Assembly (NCBI GenBank): GCA_022264855.1 | Contig: JABYQU010000028.1 | Span: 372,001-436,000 of the forward strand | Source: Lenzites betulinus | Lineage: Eukaryota > Basidiomycota > Agaricomycetes > Polyporales > Polyporaceae | Direction: 5' to 3' | DNA length: 64,000 nt | In this document: positions 24,030 through 35,252 of the stretch, one piece after another | Layout: every line of letters starts with the position of its first letter | How positions within the stretch are numbered: the first letter of the stretch is position 1 | The notes under the pieces: generated by a model | Told to the model about the DNA's origin: nothing | Databases searched by the model: none | The model's input: only the letters and a program-made list of their open reading frames with translations | Made by a program: the position numbers and the translations under genes

Positions 24030-26249
24030 TTACGCGTCAGGAATCTTGACCTTGGCAGACGCGCAGACAGCTTCGTATTTGTCCTCGGTGTACGGGCGGT
24101 ATCGTCCCTGGAGGTGCGGCTCCTGGGCAATGGGCACATTGATGGTCCCACGGCAATGGGTGAACATATCGAAGCTGGCCTTGCCGAACCACGCCCCGTC
24201 TGGCACGCTGTGTTAGGAGCTCTGTAAGATGGACAGGATAACGCATGGTACTCACACCCAGAGTCTCCCAGACCGCCGAACGGTAGCTCGGTGACTGTAC
24301 CAATAGGGTTGAGATCGTCATACAGGAGCAGATTCCGATTTACAGCGACTCACCGGCGAGCTGCATGACCACATCGTTGAAGACCAGTTGTCCGCTCTGC
24401 GTCTGGTGCACGACTGGGGCGAATGTCAAAGGTAAAACGCATGCAGAGGTGCGTTCTTTGTTCTCACATTTGTTCTGGATCTCTTTCTCGTCCGTGAACA
24501 CGTAGATCACGAGAGGAGAGGGCCTACGAGGATGGCATCAGCAGCTGTCCACTTCGGCGTATAGGACGCAGAGCTCACTTCGAGTTAATTACTCTGATAG
24601 CGTCATCAATGTCCTCCACCGCGAGAATCGGGAGGATGGGACCGAAGATCTCACTACAAACACAAGCCACAACGGGTGCAAACGGTCAGTTTATATTCTT
24701 CCAGCATAAAAAGGAACACTGACTCTTCCATAAGCACGTCGTCTTCGCGAACCTCCTTCAGCACAGTCGGCGCGAGACGTTTGCCTTCGTGGACCTGTCC
24801 CCCGAACACAACCTTGCCTTTCGAGCGCTTGAGCAGATCGAGGAGGCGCGTAACGTGCCGCTCGTGGATGATGTTGCTCAACGGGGCCGTCCCCGTCAAC
24901 GGACTATCGCCCGCCGGCCAGAACACATTCGAGGCTTTCTTGAGACTCTGCAAGAACGCTTCCACACGCGCGGACGACACAAGCACGTAGTCCGGCGCGA
25001 CACACAGCTGGCCCGCGTTCTGGATCTTCCCGTGCAGGATCCGGCGCGCGGCGATGTCGAGGTCCGCGTCGTCCGCGACGACCGCAGCGGACTTGCCTCC
25101 GAGCTCGAGCGTGACGGGCGTGAGGTGCTTGGCGGCGGCGGCCGCGACGATGCGCCCGACAGCGCCGTTGCCGGTGTAGAGGATGTGCGCCCAGCGGCGG
25201 CTGAGGACGTGCGTCGTCTCGAGGATCGCGCCGTTGACGATGGCGAACGCATTCGGGTCGAGGTAGCGCGGGAGGAGGTCGACGAGGAGCTGGGCGACCG
25301 CGGGCGTGAGCTCGGACGGCTTGATCACGGCCGGACAGCCTGCGGCAATGGCACCGATGAGGGGACTCAGCGTGAGTATGACGGGGTAGTTCCATGCCCT
25401 GGGGGACAAGGTGAGTAATTGATCCTATAGATTCGGCATTGCAGAGGGAGATCTCTCCTCAGAAGGCAGACGGCGTTGCACACATATGGCAAGAATGGCT
25501 CGTGACTCCATCTGCTGTACAAGGTGCGACTCCGACATGGCGCATGCGTCTGTGGCGGAAGAAGGCAGGGAACCACACGGAGACCGCTCGATGCTGTGCC
25601 CCCGTGAATGCAAGGGCCCGTTGAACTGTTGAATAGTCAACGCCCCATCGGCCCCGTGGCCGGCAGATAGTAGTACATATCTGTGATGCCCCACTATCTG
25701 CCATGGACTTCCACAATTGAGTCGCACAAGGAACAGGGTAGCGCCTACTGTCGCCCTGAAGAACCTAAACCTCACCAGACGCCCCGACCTGGGACCGGAA
25801 CGGATACGACACGGCGAACGAGCACTTACGCAATGATGAGCACGACGCCTTTCGGTCCTTTGTTGAGGGTCGCATTCCAGCTCGCCCGCCAAGCCTCCTT
25901 AGTCGGGCGCGGTTCGGGGGCAGTCCACTCCTCAAGGTGGTCGACCGCGTTGAGCGTCGCTGCCAGGGTGTGTGCGATCTCAGAGCCCGTCGCTTCCAGA
26001 CGGGGCTTGTTGATGTCGGCGAGGAGCGCATCCTCGAATGCGGTCTGGTTGTCCTGAAGCAGGCGGGCGAGCTGGAGGAGCTGGCTGCGGCGGAACGCGA
26101 GGGGACGGGTCGTGCCAGCGTGGAACGTCTTCCAGAGACGGGCATGAACCTGCACGCTCCAATGAGTGTCTGCATCTGCAGTGGGACACAGCGAGGCATA
26201 CCTCGTCGATCTCCGCCGTGGTGTTGCAGGTGAGCGCAGGGGCAGACAT
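24030..26249 (-). CDS. Aldehyde dehydrogenase, class-3/fatty-aldehyde type
   Basis: NAD(P)-dependent oxidation of an aldehyde to a carboxylate. The ATG at 26249 gives MSAPALTCNTTAEIDE, then an intron. The next exon gives VHARLWKTFHAGTTRPLAFR and INKPRLEATGSEIAHTLAAT with KGVVLIIA. After an unusually long intron (about 430 bases) come AWNYPVILTLSPLIGAIAAG and PAVIKPSELTPAVAQLLVDL. LELGGKS holds the general-base glutamate, and NAGQLCVAPDYVLV holds the catalytic cysteine. VLMEDEIFGPILPILAVEDI crosses another intron, and the protein closes with FNDVVMQLA, VTELPFGGLGDSG, YHGKASFDMFTHCRGTINV and AKVKIPDA with TAA at 24032-24030. The EIFGP and PFGG motifs and the lack of an extended N-terminus fit ALDH3-like enzymes of about 490-500 residues. 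The usual A-P-W-N-Y-P reads A-A-W-N-Y-P with my splice choice. It might act with the P450 and adenylation enzyme downstream. Confidence 0.9.
25396..25827 (-). other. Unusually long ALDH intron containing an inverted repeat
   Basis: Almost all introns in this window are 45-70 bases; this one is about 430. It contains a perfect 10-base inverted repeat, GGCAGATAGT / ACTATCTGCC, at about 25662-25702 with a 21-base loop. This may be a small inserted element, but no target duplication was identified. Confidence 0.5.
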
Positions 26250-27449
26250 GTTTGCAGGTGGGGAGAGAGAGCGGGGGGACAAGGACCGGCATTTTGAGGA
26301 CGGGGCGTTACAGTGTCCGATCCCTCCCTCCCGCTCCTGGGCGGCATGGGCCTGTGCACACGCAATGGGAAGGTCGGATTCCCCGTCCTGATCCTTCCCC
26401 GCCGTGCCCGAGTATTTTGTGGATACCTCTCTCCAAGAAGCGTTACCGCTGCTCATTCACGCGCACTGTCAGCACCACACCACGATGCACTATCCCCTCA
26501 AAATGACTTTCCAGTGTCCTTAAGCCATCTCGAGCCACGGCACGAGGTGGCTTCTAGATTGTTACCTGACATAATCGATCCTGCTCTTGACAAGGACGTT
26601 GATGATCCTGTTAGTAATAACGAACGCGGTGCGAAAGGATAGGGGCTCACCCGCGAGATGTGCACCACATCCAGTGAGGTTCAGCTGTCGCTTGCCTCCG
26701 TTGTCTCGAGGACGTGTCTGCATTTGTGCACTTGAACGGCGTGTGCAGTGGCGCTTCCGTACCCCGGGTTTCAAGTGTTGTCGCAGAAGAGCTCGCGCTG
26801 TCTCATTCCCCAAAGCTTTACCTTCTCTCTATTTGAAGAGAAGCCGTTTGACGTAGTCTGCCATGGTAGTTAACATGCGCGAGGCATTCTTATGACAGGT
26901 GGTGCCGTCAAAGGTCAGCACTCGGCGACCTAATGACCATAATCATCGTAAGAATGTGAAGTAACGTCAGCAAGAAGTTCCGCTCAGTATTGAGCATACC
27001 TCATGACCACCAGCGGTTCCATATGTGTACGTGCCAAGTGTATGGCGCTATACTATCCTGAGCACTTAAACATCGGCGTAGTGAGAAAAATGGACTAGTA
27101 GGTTGGACCGTTGTTGCATGACAGTAGTAGGCCAGTGAACTGAGAGGACGCGTAGGTTCGTCGTGGCGCTAGTGGCGGCGCCGGTAGATCTCGCGAAAAT
27201 CGACCCTGTTGAACTCAGATGTAAGTATTTCGTAAGTCCGGAATGTGCCTCGACTCTCCATTAGTATGCGTTCGGGTCCTTCACAATATACAGCTCACCC
27301 TGTCTGAAAGGGTCATTCGAAGCCCTTGCGCAATGTGACACTTATAAAACAGTGTGATTGAGTAGTACGCTGTGGGGTTCGTGAGTCGTGGGGGGGATTT
27401 GACCCAGCAGGAGCGTTGACGTCCGAGACTGAAGTGCGCGCGACAGAAC
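26250..27449. other. Gene-poor region upstream of the aldehyde dehydrogenase
   Basis: No convincing gene. The first few hundred bases must hold the minus-strand ALDH promoter. Short open frames here are unrecognised. Confidence 0.45.
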
Positions 27450-27954
27450 AGGACCCATGCCTATCCGCCAAGAGGTTAGAACTCAAAATACTCGAATCTT
27501 GGGGTTTCGGTCCGCATAGCTATTCGCTACTTATGCCCGCATTAATCTCAAACATACACTTGGGACCCTGTTTTTGGTCCGAAAAGTGGTTCTGACCTTC
27601 GTACGCCTGCACCCTAGATACAAGGTCATAATAGGTGGACTACCACCTAGTAGTAGTGGGAATAGCTGGTTCTAGATGAGAAAATTTACCTTTGTTTCTA
27701 CCTGGTGATGGTATGGTATAGATGGGTAAGTTTGATCGCATATGGGGTCGGCGAGCGAGACCCAGCCAGCCACTTTGGTCCGCATGAAAGTTCGGACCTC
27801 CGTACCCCTAGGCCTCTTTGCTCTGCATAAATATTCTAACCTTCGCGGGGGTTCTCAAGTTTTAGTCCGCATAACGTCACAGACATTGAGGTCATTTCGG
27901 GGCCATATTTGTCCGCATTAAGTTTGGACATGTAAGGGCATAGGCATGGGTCCT
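27450..27954. mobile_element. Non-autonomous hAT-type MITE (505 bp) with 8-bp target duplication
   Basis: The ends are perfect inverted repeats of 15 bases (AGGACCCATGCCTAT at 27450, ATAGGCATGGGTCCT ending at 27954). They are flanked by the identical 8-base direct repeat GACAGAAC at 27442-27449 and 27955-27962. An 8-bp duplication is characteristic of hAT-superfamily transposition. The interior has no transposase frame but has at least four copies of a GTCCGCAT motif (about 27510, 27778, 27865, 27911) and a variant GGTCCGAAAA (about 27576), which could be subterminal transposase-binding repeats. The perfect target duplication suggests fairly recent insertion. Confidence 0.88.
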
Positions 27955-27962
27955 GACAGAAC

Positions 27963-28688
27963 TCGCGATCACCTGCGGCGTCGATGCTGCCTCCGACGGC
28001 GAACGGATCTCGCTCCGTAGCTCAAACGCTTTAGCACCCACTTGCCGCCAGTATGTGGTATGTGAGCGTGTACATTGCCAGACAGGAGCCGCAGAAATCC
28101 ACAGGTGGACAGGTCAGTGGTTTTCCAGTGTCTGATCGTGTGGAAATGAAGAGGTCAACAAGGCTTGTGGGATACCAGTGGAAGGCTGAGTCATATATAT
28201 TCTGTCAACGCGCCTGCCGCACCTGGCACCGGGGGCGTGCCATTAATGCCGTTTTCGTTTGCGAATTTGCCTCTTGTCCATGCCGATGTTACAGTAAAAA
28301 GAGCCAGATGGACGGATTGCACGCTATAGGGACTCGGAGTGGAATTCTGCGATACGTGTACGGCTAGCCCAAAAAATCATCGAACAAATTTAACACTCCA
28401 CCATAGTGCCTTAGTGCTGCAAGTAGTAGCATGATATACATTAGCCAGTTGACTCACTTCAAAGCTCTCCCTGCGCCAGCTGGCAGGTCTCCGTTATTTT
28501 GGCAGATAGCACCTCAGTAGCAAGAGAAATCCACATCTACCATCAAGCACTAACTATTCAGATCTAGGTGCTCTCGAGCTCTGTTCACTGGGCTGAGGCA
28601 ACTCCAGTCGGCGAGAACTTGAAAGTCGAAACGACGGTTTTCACCAAGTCTAGAGCTCACGTGCCGCTTTGATGGCGGGGAAACCTCA
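27963..28688. other. Spacer between two MITEs
   Basis: An open frame at 28053-28367 has no recognisable product. No other feature seen. Confidence 0.45.
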
Positions 28689-28696
28689 GCCCCGTC

Positions 28697-29353
28697 TAGG
28701 GTGCAGTGAATAATTCCCCGAATTATTAACTCACAGTTATAAACTCCGGCCGGCCGGCAGAGTTTTTTAACAGGGTGTTTGAAACAGTTTATAACCGGGC
28801 GGTTATAAACCGGTTACAATCTGTTTATAACAGTTTATCACTGGTTTATAACAACGGAGTCGGGCGCCTATGTACCTTCCCCAGTCCTTTCGAGCTCGAC
28901 ATGGGGTCGTTGGCTTCCAATTGATGTTAACTTGACTTATCCTCTCTGCAGGTAGTGGAGCAATAGACCAAACATAAACGAGTCGAGGTTTAGGGGCTAT
29001 AGCTAGTGAGCCGAGTTCGAACCTACCGGCGCTTCGGCGCTACCATAGTAGCACTATATTCACGCGCTGGTTAGAAGGTAGAAGGCTCAGTGACGACAGC
29101 ACAGTCTCCTAGCAGTGTGCCTCCGACCTCGGGGGTCAAATTATGTCATAATTGGACAGAACACGAGCTAAGCCGGTCTCTGGGTGTCAGGTATCACTCT
29201 TAAAAGACATTGCTGCGATCCCTGGGCTTGGGGATTATTCACCATTATTCACACCCCTGCACGGTCACCTTTATTAGCACACAGTTACTAACTGTTTTTA
29301 ACAGCTGTGAATAATTGTTTGTTATCAAACCCCCCATTCTTCACTGCACCCTA
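28697..29353. mobile_element. Second non-autonomous hAT-type MITE (657 bp) with 8-bp target duplication
   Basis: The terminal inverted repeats are TAGGGTGCAGTGAA at 28697 and TTCACTGCACCCTA ending at 29353 (17 of 18 matching when extended to AATAAT/AAGAAT). They are flanked by the perfect 8-base direct repeat GCCCCGTC at 28689-28696 and 29354-29361. The repeats differ in sequence from those of the element 0.7 kb upstream, so this is another family. The left subterminal part (28735-28860) has five or six TTATAA-centred palindromic motifs (TTTATAAC, GGTTATAAACC). There is no transposase coding potential. Confidence 0.9.
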
Positions 29354-29361
29354 GCCCCGTC

Positions 29362-31424
29362 AACTTGTGTTCTTCCTGTGGCTCTTCTACTGGTATTCCT
29401 CAATCCTTGTTGACCTTCGAAATCCCACCGGCATTCCCTCTGGTTTTCCGCCAGGCCCCAAAATCCTCTGGAATCCCGCCGCTGGCTGTCTAGCAGTGTA
29501 CGATATACATGGAGAACCCTGAAACTTGCAAGCGCGCTAATTTTGATGAAGAGAGCGTCTGTTTTACGGCGCTTGCCGAGCCGTTCAGTAGATATCCGAA
29601 TCGCGAGCCACGTTCTTGCCTTTTCGATGTATGTCTTATTCCTTTTGTCACCTTCCTTCAGAGAGCTCGGCTCGATACAGTGCTTAAACGTATAGCTTTG
29701 GGAAAAGGACGCACGAGAACGCGCCCAAGAGCAAGCTAACCCTGACTACGGGAGGAGATCTCTCCAATTTCCTAGGCCTCCGAGGACTCGGAGTTGGTGG
29801 TATAGCTTCCGTTCCATAATGCACAATCAAGCAAGCCACGCCACGGCGACAGCTCGTATCGGGGGACATTATGGGTCGGAGATGTATGGCGAACCCTGAC
29901 TTGCCAGTGGCGTATGACATGTCCACCGTCGGCATGGGACACGATACAGGTGAGGAAGATTGCGGTCCTCAATCTTGAACAACGAGCGTCATGCTGTGCA
30001 CATTCGCTGAACCTGCAGGCAAAAAGATACTGGTCTCGAACATATTCCATGTGACCGGAACCGCGCCCTTCGGATCCACAGCTGGCGCGTCAGCACCATA
30101 ACAAACATCTGCGAACGTGGGACATTTCAAGCTTCGACACATGTATCATTGTATGTTATTCACTCACGCTCAGTGATCGGTCCTGGCCCTCCAACGCTCA
30201 TGCTCCTCAATCAGTACGTCGACGGCCTCCAGAAGCTCCAGTATCTCAGCATTCGGTCCGGTAATCACACAACGCCGGGCGACCATATAAGTTCAACGTA
30301 CCCTACAATTGCATGCCGGGAGCTAATCTGCGTGGTGTACGCCACATATCGGGCCTAGGCTATGGCATAGCATGAGCAAAAACAAACCCCCACAGATCAA
30401 ATTCCTCTTGCGAGGTCACCGGTATACATTCGTGACCGACTTGTGTATCATCCTCAATTATGTTCCCCCCAAAACTGAACAACCAAGTCACCCTGGAAGG
30501 CAAGTCTTTACAGGAACCCGCGCATCGAACGCGGGTGCAGGCGGCGTCCCGCAGCACCAAGAAGGAAAATTCGAAAGTTCGATCGACATGGCACGAGTGG
30601 CCGCAGTGTGATGCCCCATCGTATCACTGTTAGGTCAAAGAAGGTAATCGTGGATACTTACGTATGGACGCAGCTTATTCGCAGCCCTCGTGGCGCTCCC
30701 GACCCCGCCGGCGGAAATATGTTCGAACATGGATGTCGCCCACGAAATGTCACAAACTGCCTTCCATCCGATGATTGCGGGGGTCGAGATATATGCTTAG
30801 ACGCTACGAGCAACTCCGGCCGCGTGATTGGGCAATTACAGAGGTTCGTCGCTTCGTGACATCAGCGTATGTTCGTCTATTCAACCGCGCATGCTCTGCA
30901 CAGTGTTCTATCGACCTCATTGAGACAAGCCTATGCACTGGCAATATGACATGTGCATTTCGCGTAACCACGTTCTTCCAGTGGACAAAGGCGCCGAGCC
31001 AAACTTTGGGAATATCTCACTAGGTGCGATGTGATGCTCTGATTCCGACCACCGTCGTTCCACAGACCCGTCGGTTTGCTGAAGGACTCGAAATGGACAC
31101 AACATTTCCAGGTCCCCGTCCCAGAGGATTGGTTTGACAAGTGAGCGGGTACGACATTGCACAATCGATGCGGACTTCGGCGTCATTGCGCTGGTGTGTG
31201 CAAGGGGAGCTGTGTGCCAGGGACTCGGAAAACGCGAACTCGACTTCAATGGTAGTTACTTTGGCGTTTCCCTCCGTTATTTGCTCACCGCATGTCACTA
31301 CACGGCGTTACCACAAGCAGGAACTTCACAAGTACATCATGTAATGGACTGCGATCATCTTCGAGGGGGATTTAACACAAAGCCCTGGCCTTCGTTGTTC
31401 CAGAGGAACACGCGCACACGAACC
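29362..31424. other. Gene-poor region upstream of the UbiA-type gene, with possible decayed exons
   Basis: No intact gene. Between about 30980 and 31240 (plus) short coding-like peptides appear, such as VDKGAEPNFGNISL and RPVGLLKDSKWTQHFQVPVP followed by EDWFDK. The splice sites that would join them do not keep the frame. They may be remnants of an unidentified gene. Other frames (29509-29739, 30149-30358) are unrecognised. Confidence 0.35.
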
Positions 31425-32564
31425 ATGGCCCCATCCACCACATCATCCCCGTCTCTGAGCGGCCGCATCTCGACGATGGCGCGCACTCTGCGCAAGGTTC
31501 CCTACTTCCTCCACACCCTCTTCCTATTCACCAAGTCGGACATCAAGACGACCGTAATCCCAGTCGTAAGTGCTCGCCCGCTCTGATTGGCATCCATCCT
31601 GCGCCTATGATCTCTTGCTGACCGCTACTGCAACACACAGTCTTCGCTCGCCGCGGCGTCGGCCCCGCTCGCCAGCCCGCTTCGCCTGCCGCACGTCATC
31701 TTCTGGGTCTGGTTCCATGTCCTGCAGTTCGACATGTCCAACCAGGCCATGGACCCGGACGAGGACGCGAAGAACAAATCCGACCGGCCGATCCCAGCGG
31801 GGCGCATGTCGCTCTCGCAGACCCGCCTCCTGCGCTGGCTCATCGTCCCCGCCTGCTGGCGTCTCTCGGCGCTCTACAGCGGCGAGACGGTGTGGGCGAG
31901 CGTCGCGCTCGCCGCGCTCACGCTCATCTACAACGAGCTCGCCGCCCACCGCCAGCACTGGATCATCCGCAACGTCGTGAACGCCCTCGGCTTCGCGTCC
32001 TTCGAGGTCGGCGCGACCCTTGTTGCAGGTGGGTTCCTCTTCCCGGGCTTGGGATCTGCCGTGATAAATCCCCTTCGATCATCACTGATACCTTTGTCAG
32101 GCGTCGATCCGACACGGATGGACGGCATCGCACTGTGCTCGGTGCTCGCGAGCGTCGGAATTTTTGCGACGACCATCCACACCCAGGACTTCAAGGACGT
32201 CGACGGCGACCGGTCTATCGGTCGGCGTACAATCCCCATCGTGTTCGGGGAAGCCGCGCGTTGGACTGTTATCGTGCCGCTCTGCATGTGGTCGCTCGGC
32301 CTTTCAGTGTTCTGGGGCCTGGACGTGATTACCGCGGCTGCGTTCACGGCGCTCGCCGTGTACATTGGGATTCTCTACCTGCGTGCGCAATCGGTGCACG
32401 AGTATCAGAAGGCGTTCTACTGGTACAACGTACGTTATGTTTCTCACATACCCCGAGACCCGCGTTAACCGATGTTCTGGTCTTGATAGCTCTGGCTGTC
32501 CTGCGCGCACATTCTACCGGGGTACTGCCGGCTATACAGCACGCCGTACTACATGAGGGCGTAA
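31425..32564 (+). CDS. UbiA-superfamily membrane prenyltransferase or UbiA-type terpene cyclase
   Basis: Four exons: 31425-31568, 31641 to about 32028, about 32101-32429, and 32490-32564 ending in TAA. The first aspartate-rich motif is NQAMDPDEDAKNKSDRPIP, the N/D-x-x-x-D-x-x-x-D signature that binds Mg2+-diphosphate. The second is DFKDVDGDRSIGRRTIPIV. Between and after them are several hydrophobic helices (LRLPHVIFWVWFHVLQFD, ALTLIYNELAAHRQHWIIRN, NALGFASFEVGATLVAG, ALCSVLASVGIFATTI, LCMWSLGLSVFWGLDVITAA, TALAVYIGILYL). The predicted length is about 310 residues, normal for the family. UbiA enzymes transfer a prenyl group to an aromatic acceptor; some fungal members (Fma-TC type) instead cyclise a prenyl diphosphate. 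Sequence alone does not decide which. The P450 and adenylation genes follow on the same strand. Confidence 0.88.
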
Positions 32565-33155
32565 AACACCGTATCACATTCGAACACCCCATTCGTCCAC
32601 TCCGCTCTATCCCCACACCCAGCGCAGAATGTTTCCTCCTTCTCTTGCTTTTGACCTCAGTATGTATAAATAGAGTACACGGATTTGCCGTGTTTCCGAT
32701 GTATGTTTGTCTCAAAATCAGTGTTCTGCCGCCTGTAAAGAATTCGGTTACGTGACCAGCCCCAATATACACGCATTTCGAGTGGAATGTCATGCTAGGA
32801 GTGTTGTTTGAGGGTGGCAAATGCAATACCAGTACGACGGATTATCACATGTTCGATTGGTATGTAGCTCATGTCTTCATGAAGCCCGGCATGCTGCGTA
32901 GTCGACATTGCCCTGATAGAATGGGTACGCACGACAAAGAGACTCAAGGCTGTAACAATTTGGATATCGTCCTGCGTGCGCGGTGACAGACGTGAGACCC
33001 GCAAAAAATAGGGCACAAGGCACACCCGATAGAACGCCATCGGATACTCATGCGTGCGCTACGTACGAATGTATAGCACGGTATCCACGGACAAGACGAA
33101 CGGGGGTGAACGCCGCCGCGGTGATACTCTCCATACCCTTGACGTACCGGGGAAT
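32565..33155. other. Intergenic region downstream of the UbiA-type gene
   Basis: No gene or repeat recognised before the transposon-like element that begins at 33159. Confidence 0.45.
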
Positions 33156-33158
33156 TCC

Positions 33159-33756
33159 CACGGCGGGCACTAGGCGATTGCGGATAGGCTAAAATGGGTA
33201 CAAAAGTCGAGACAAGAGGAAAAGTTTTGGCGCGTTTGGAATACCATTTTGTGTCCTGTGAAAGTTTATCTGGTTTCTCCATTTTACTCCCTTTTCGACC
33301 ATCATTCATATTTTAACAAACGACAGCCGAAAATTGCGCTGAAAGGCAGACAACAGGATAAGTTGAAACCCGCTTTTGTCCGGTGCACAAATGGGACCAG
33401 TGGAAAAAGCACTGATCGGTTTCAAAAGCCGGCCGAAAGGTGTGTACAGGTTTTTATTTGAGAGCGTCTAACAAGTATAATGGCAAAGATTCGTCGAAAA
33501 AGGAGAGCGTTTGTTAACCTTTGTTTGCATCCCGGACAAAATGGAATTAGTAGTTTAACTATCAATCGAAACCGCTCCCGGACAACATAGGGGGAAATTG
33601 TTAGCTATCTGACGTGAGCAAAATCGGACAAAAGCCGGACGTAACCAAACCTGTTCGCCGGTGCAAAAAGCATACAAAAGTGGTCGAGGAGTTAACCTCT
33701 TGTCTCGACTTTGGGACCCATTTTGGCCTATCCGCAATGGTCTAATGCCCGCCGTG
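33159..33756. mobile_element. Non-autonomous DNA transposon (598 bp) with long terminal inverted repeats
   Basis: The two ends are inverted copies over about 61 bases, with some six mismatches by eye. Both begin CACGGCGGGCA and share ATTGCGGATAGGC and AAGTCGAGACAAGAGG. The trinucleotide TCC lies immediately outside both ends (33156-33158 and 33757-33759), a possible 3-bp target duplication. CACNN termini with a 2-3 bp duplication would suit a CACTA-like element, but superfamily assignment is tentative. The interior is rich in TTTTGTCCGG / CCGGACAAAA-type motifs in both orientations and has no transposase frame. Confidence 0.82.
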
Positions 33757-33759
33757 TCC

Positions 33760-35159
33760 AGGACTCCATCCCGAGCGCGCTACTGCGCATGCGGAAGCGG
33801 TAGCGTAACTTCTCATGCAAGTCAAGCGCTCCTCTTCAATCGCATAGTACGCAGCTAACTTCCGTGATGCCGCCGATACCAGGACCTCCGATGCTGGCAT
33901 ACCAGCGGGCTCCAACGTTCTGTCCTAGATCAGAGCGTGAACGCCACATCCAATGGATGCCTGCGCATCATGGTTGCGCGAAATGGGCGTCCCTCGTGAG
34001 GCCGAAGAATCCTAGTGCTTGTTCTCGAGTGCGTTATCTCGCTTAGGACGAGTACTTCTTACTGAGGCAATATAGATTTGCAGCACCATAACTGATAGAG
34101 ATAGTGCTATACCGTGTCATGACGCTATCATGGGAGGATACTAGCTTGTATGATTGTAGACTATTCAAGCTTTGCGGCGTGGATTGAGGTGTGACTTGTA
34201 TTTCTAGGGTGTCGATCAAGCGATGAGGGGACGACGTGGTGACTCGGGAGTCGGAGGCGCGCCGGCTGCGTACAAAGACCCCGAGGAACGTTCTACCGCT
34301 GACATGTTTGATCTGGCGACCACAGCATGTGAAGAAACGAGTGAGCTCCAAGTTGTCGGCGGACTGATGTTCACAGTATGGGACGACATACATTGCGTGT
34401 GGAGTCGCGCGCGCTATTGCAGCCACCGGTGGCCGTCCGACGACTACCGTCACAACGCTACCCCGATCAAGTTTGTTGGCAGCTGCAGCCTGTTGCGGTA
34501 GGCTTTCTTCCGCCTTCGTCGTAGGTTATGCCAGTATTTTCGTGAGAGGTAACGTCATGATCATTGAGAGGATTATCCGGTGTTTTCTCTGGCACATTAC
34601 AGCATGGTACTGCGAGTCACGGTGCGCAGTGGCATTGTGGCCTGGTGTCGAGTTGGTGGCGTATTACAATCAGTGAGCGTCAGAACGCATGGTGACGAGA
34701 CTTCTCACAGTGCTATCGATGCCGCTTGAATTTCTCTGGTCTTTGGAAGTGGAAGACGACGTATCGGCCTACGAGCCCTGCATCAGAACAGTTCGACATA
34801 CACTGGCGTTGTATGTAAAATAGCGTGCGCCTCCCGGCGCTTAAAACCGATAACGCGGGGATCATTACCCTATCATACAAAGTCTACATATTTGAAACTC
34901 CGATATATCTGATGGTGTACTTACTTAGAAAGGCCGACACAAGGAACCACCGCCACCTCATCCCCATCCATACGTCCGAGCTCGTCGTGGGTTCCCAGGA
35001 AACCGCAATCTTGTTCCGCACAATCGCATGATCCTGAAAAGCCGGTCAAGGCTCACACGGAAACTGGAGGACCGGATTCTGCACTTCTTTGAACTCAATG
35101 TCGTGGCCTGCTGCCAGTGTCGCCGCTGCGGGGCGCCGACGACGGCAGGTGCTCGCTAA
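33760..35159. other. Intergenic region upstream of the second P450
   Basis: Open frames at 34043-34453 (minus) and 34223-34501 (plus) overlap and have no recognisable motif. No gene supported. Confidence 0.45.
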
Positions 35160-35166
35160 TATAAAG
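35160..35166 (+). promoter_or_regulatory. TATA box of the second P450 gene
   Basis: TATAAAG lies about 90 bases upstream of the ATG at 35253. Confidence 0.5.
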
Positions 35167-35252
35167 TACTACGTGAAATGTACATACAAGCCAACCGCCG
35201 CCCCGACCTCAAGTCAACCGGTCACCAGTCGCTGCGATACGCCATCCCCACC

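Noticed and set aside
21568..25729. Nearly identical 19-mer CCACAATTGA(C/G)TCGCACAA at 21568 and in the ALDH intron at 25711
   Set aside because: One such pair with a single mismatch is expected by chance in a window of this size, and the flanks do not match.
29005..29095. tRNA-like B box (GGTTCGAACTC) on minus inside the second MITE
   Set aside because: The acceptor stem pairs over only five bases, the T stem is poor, and no A box is found.
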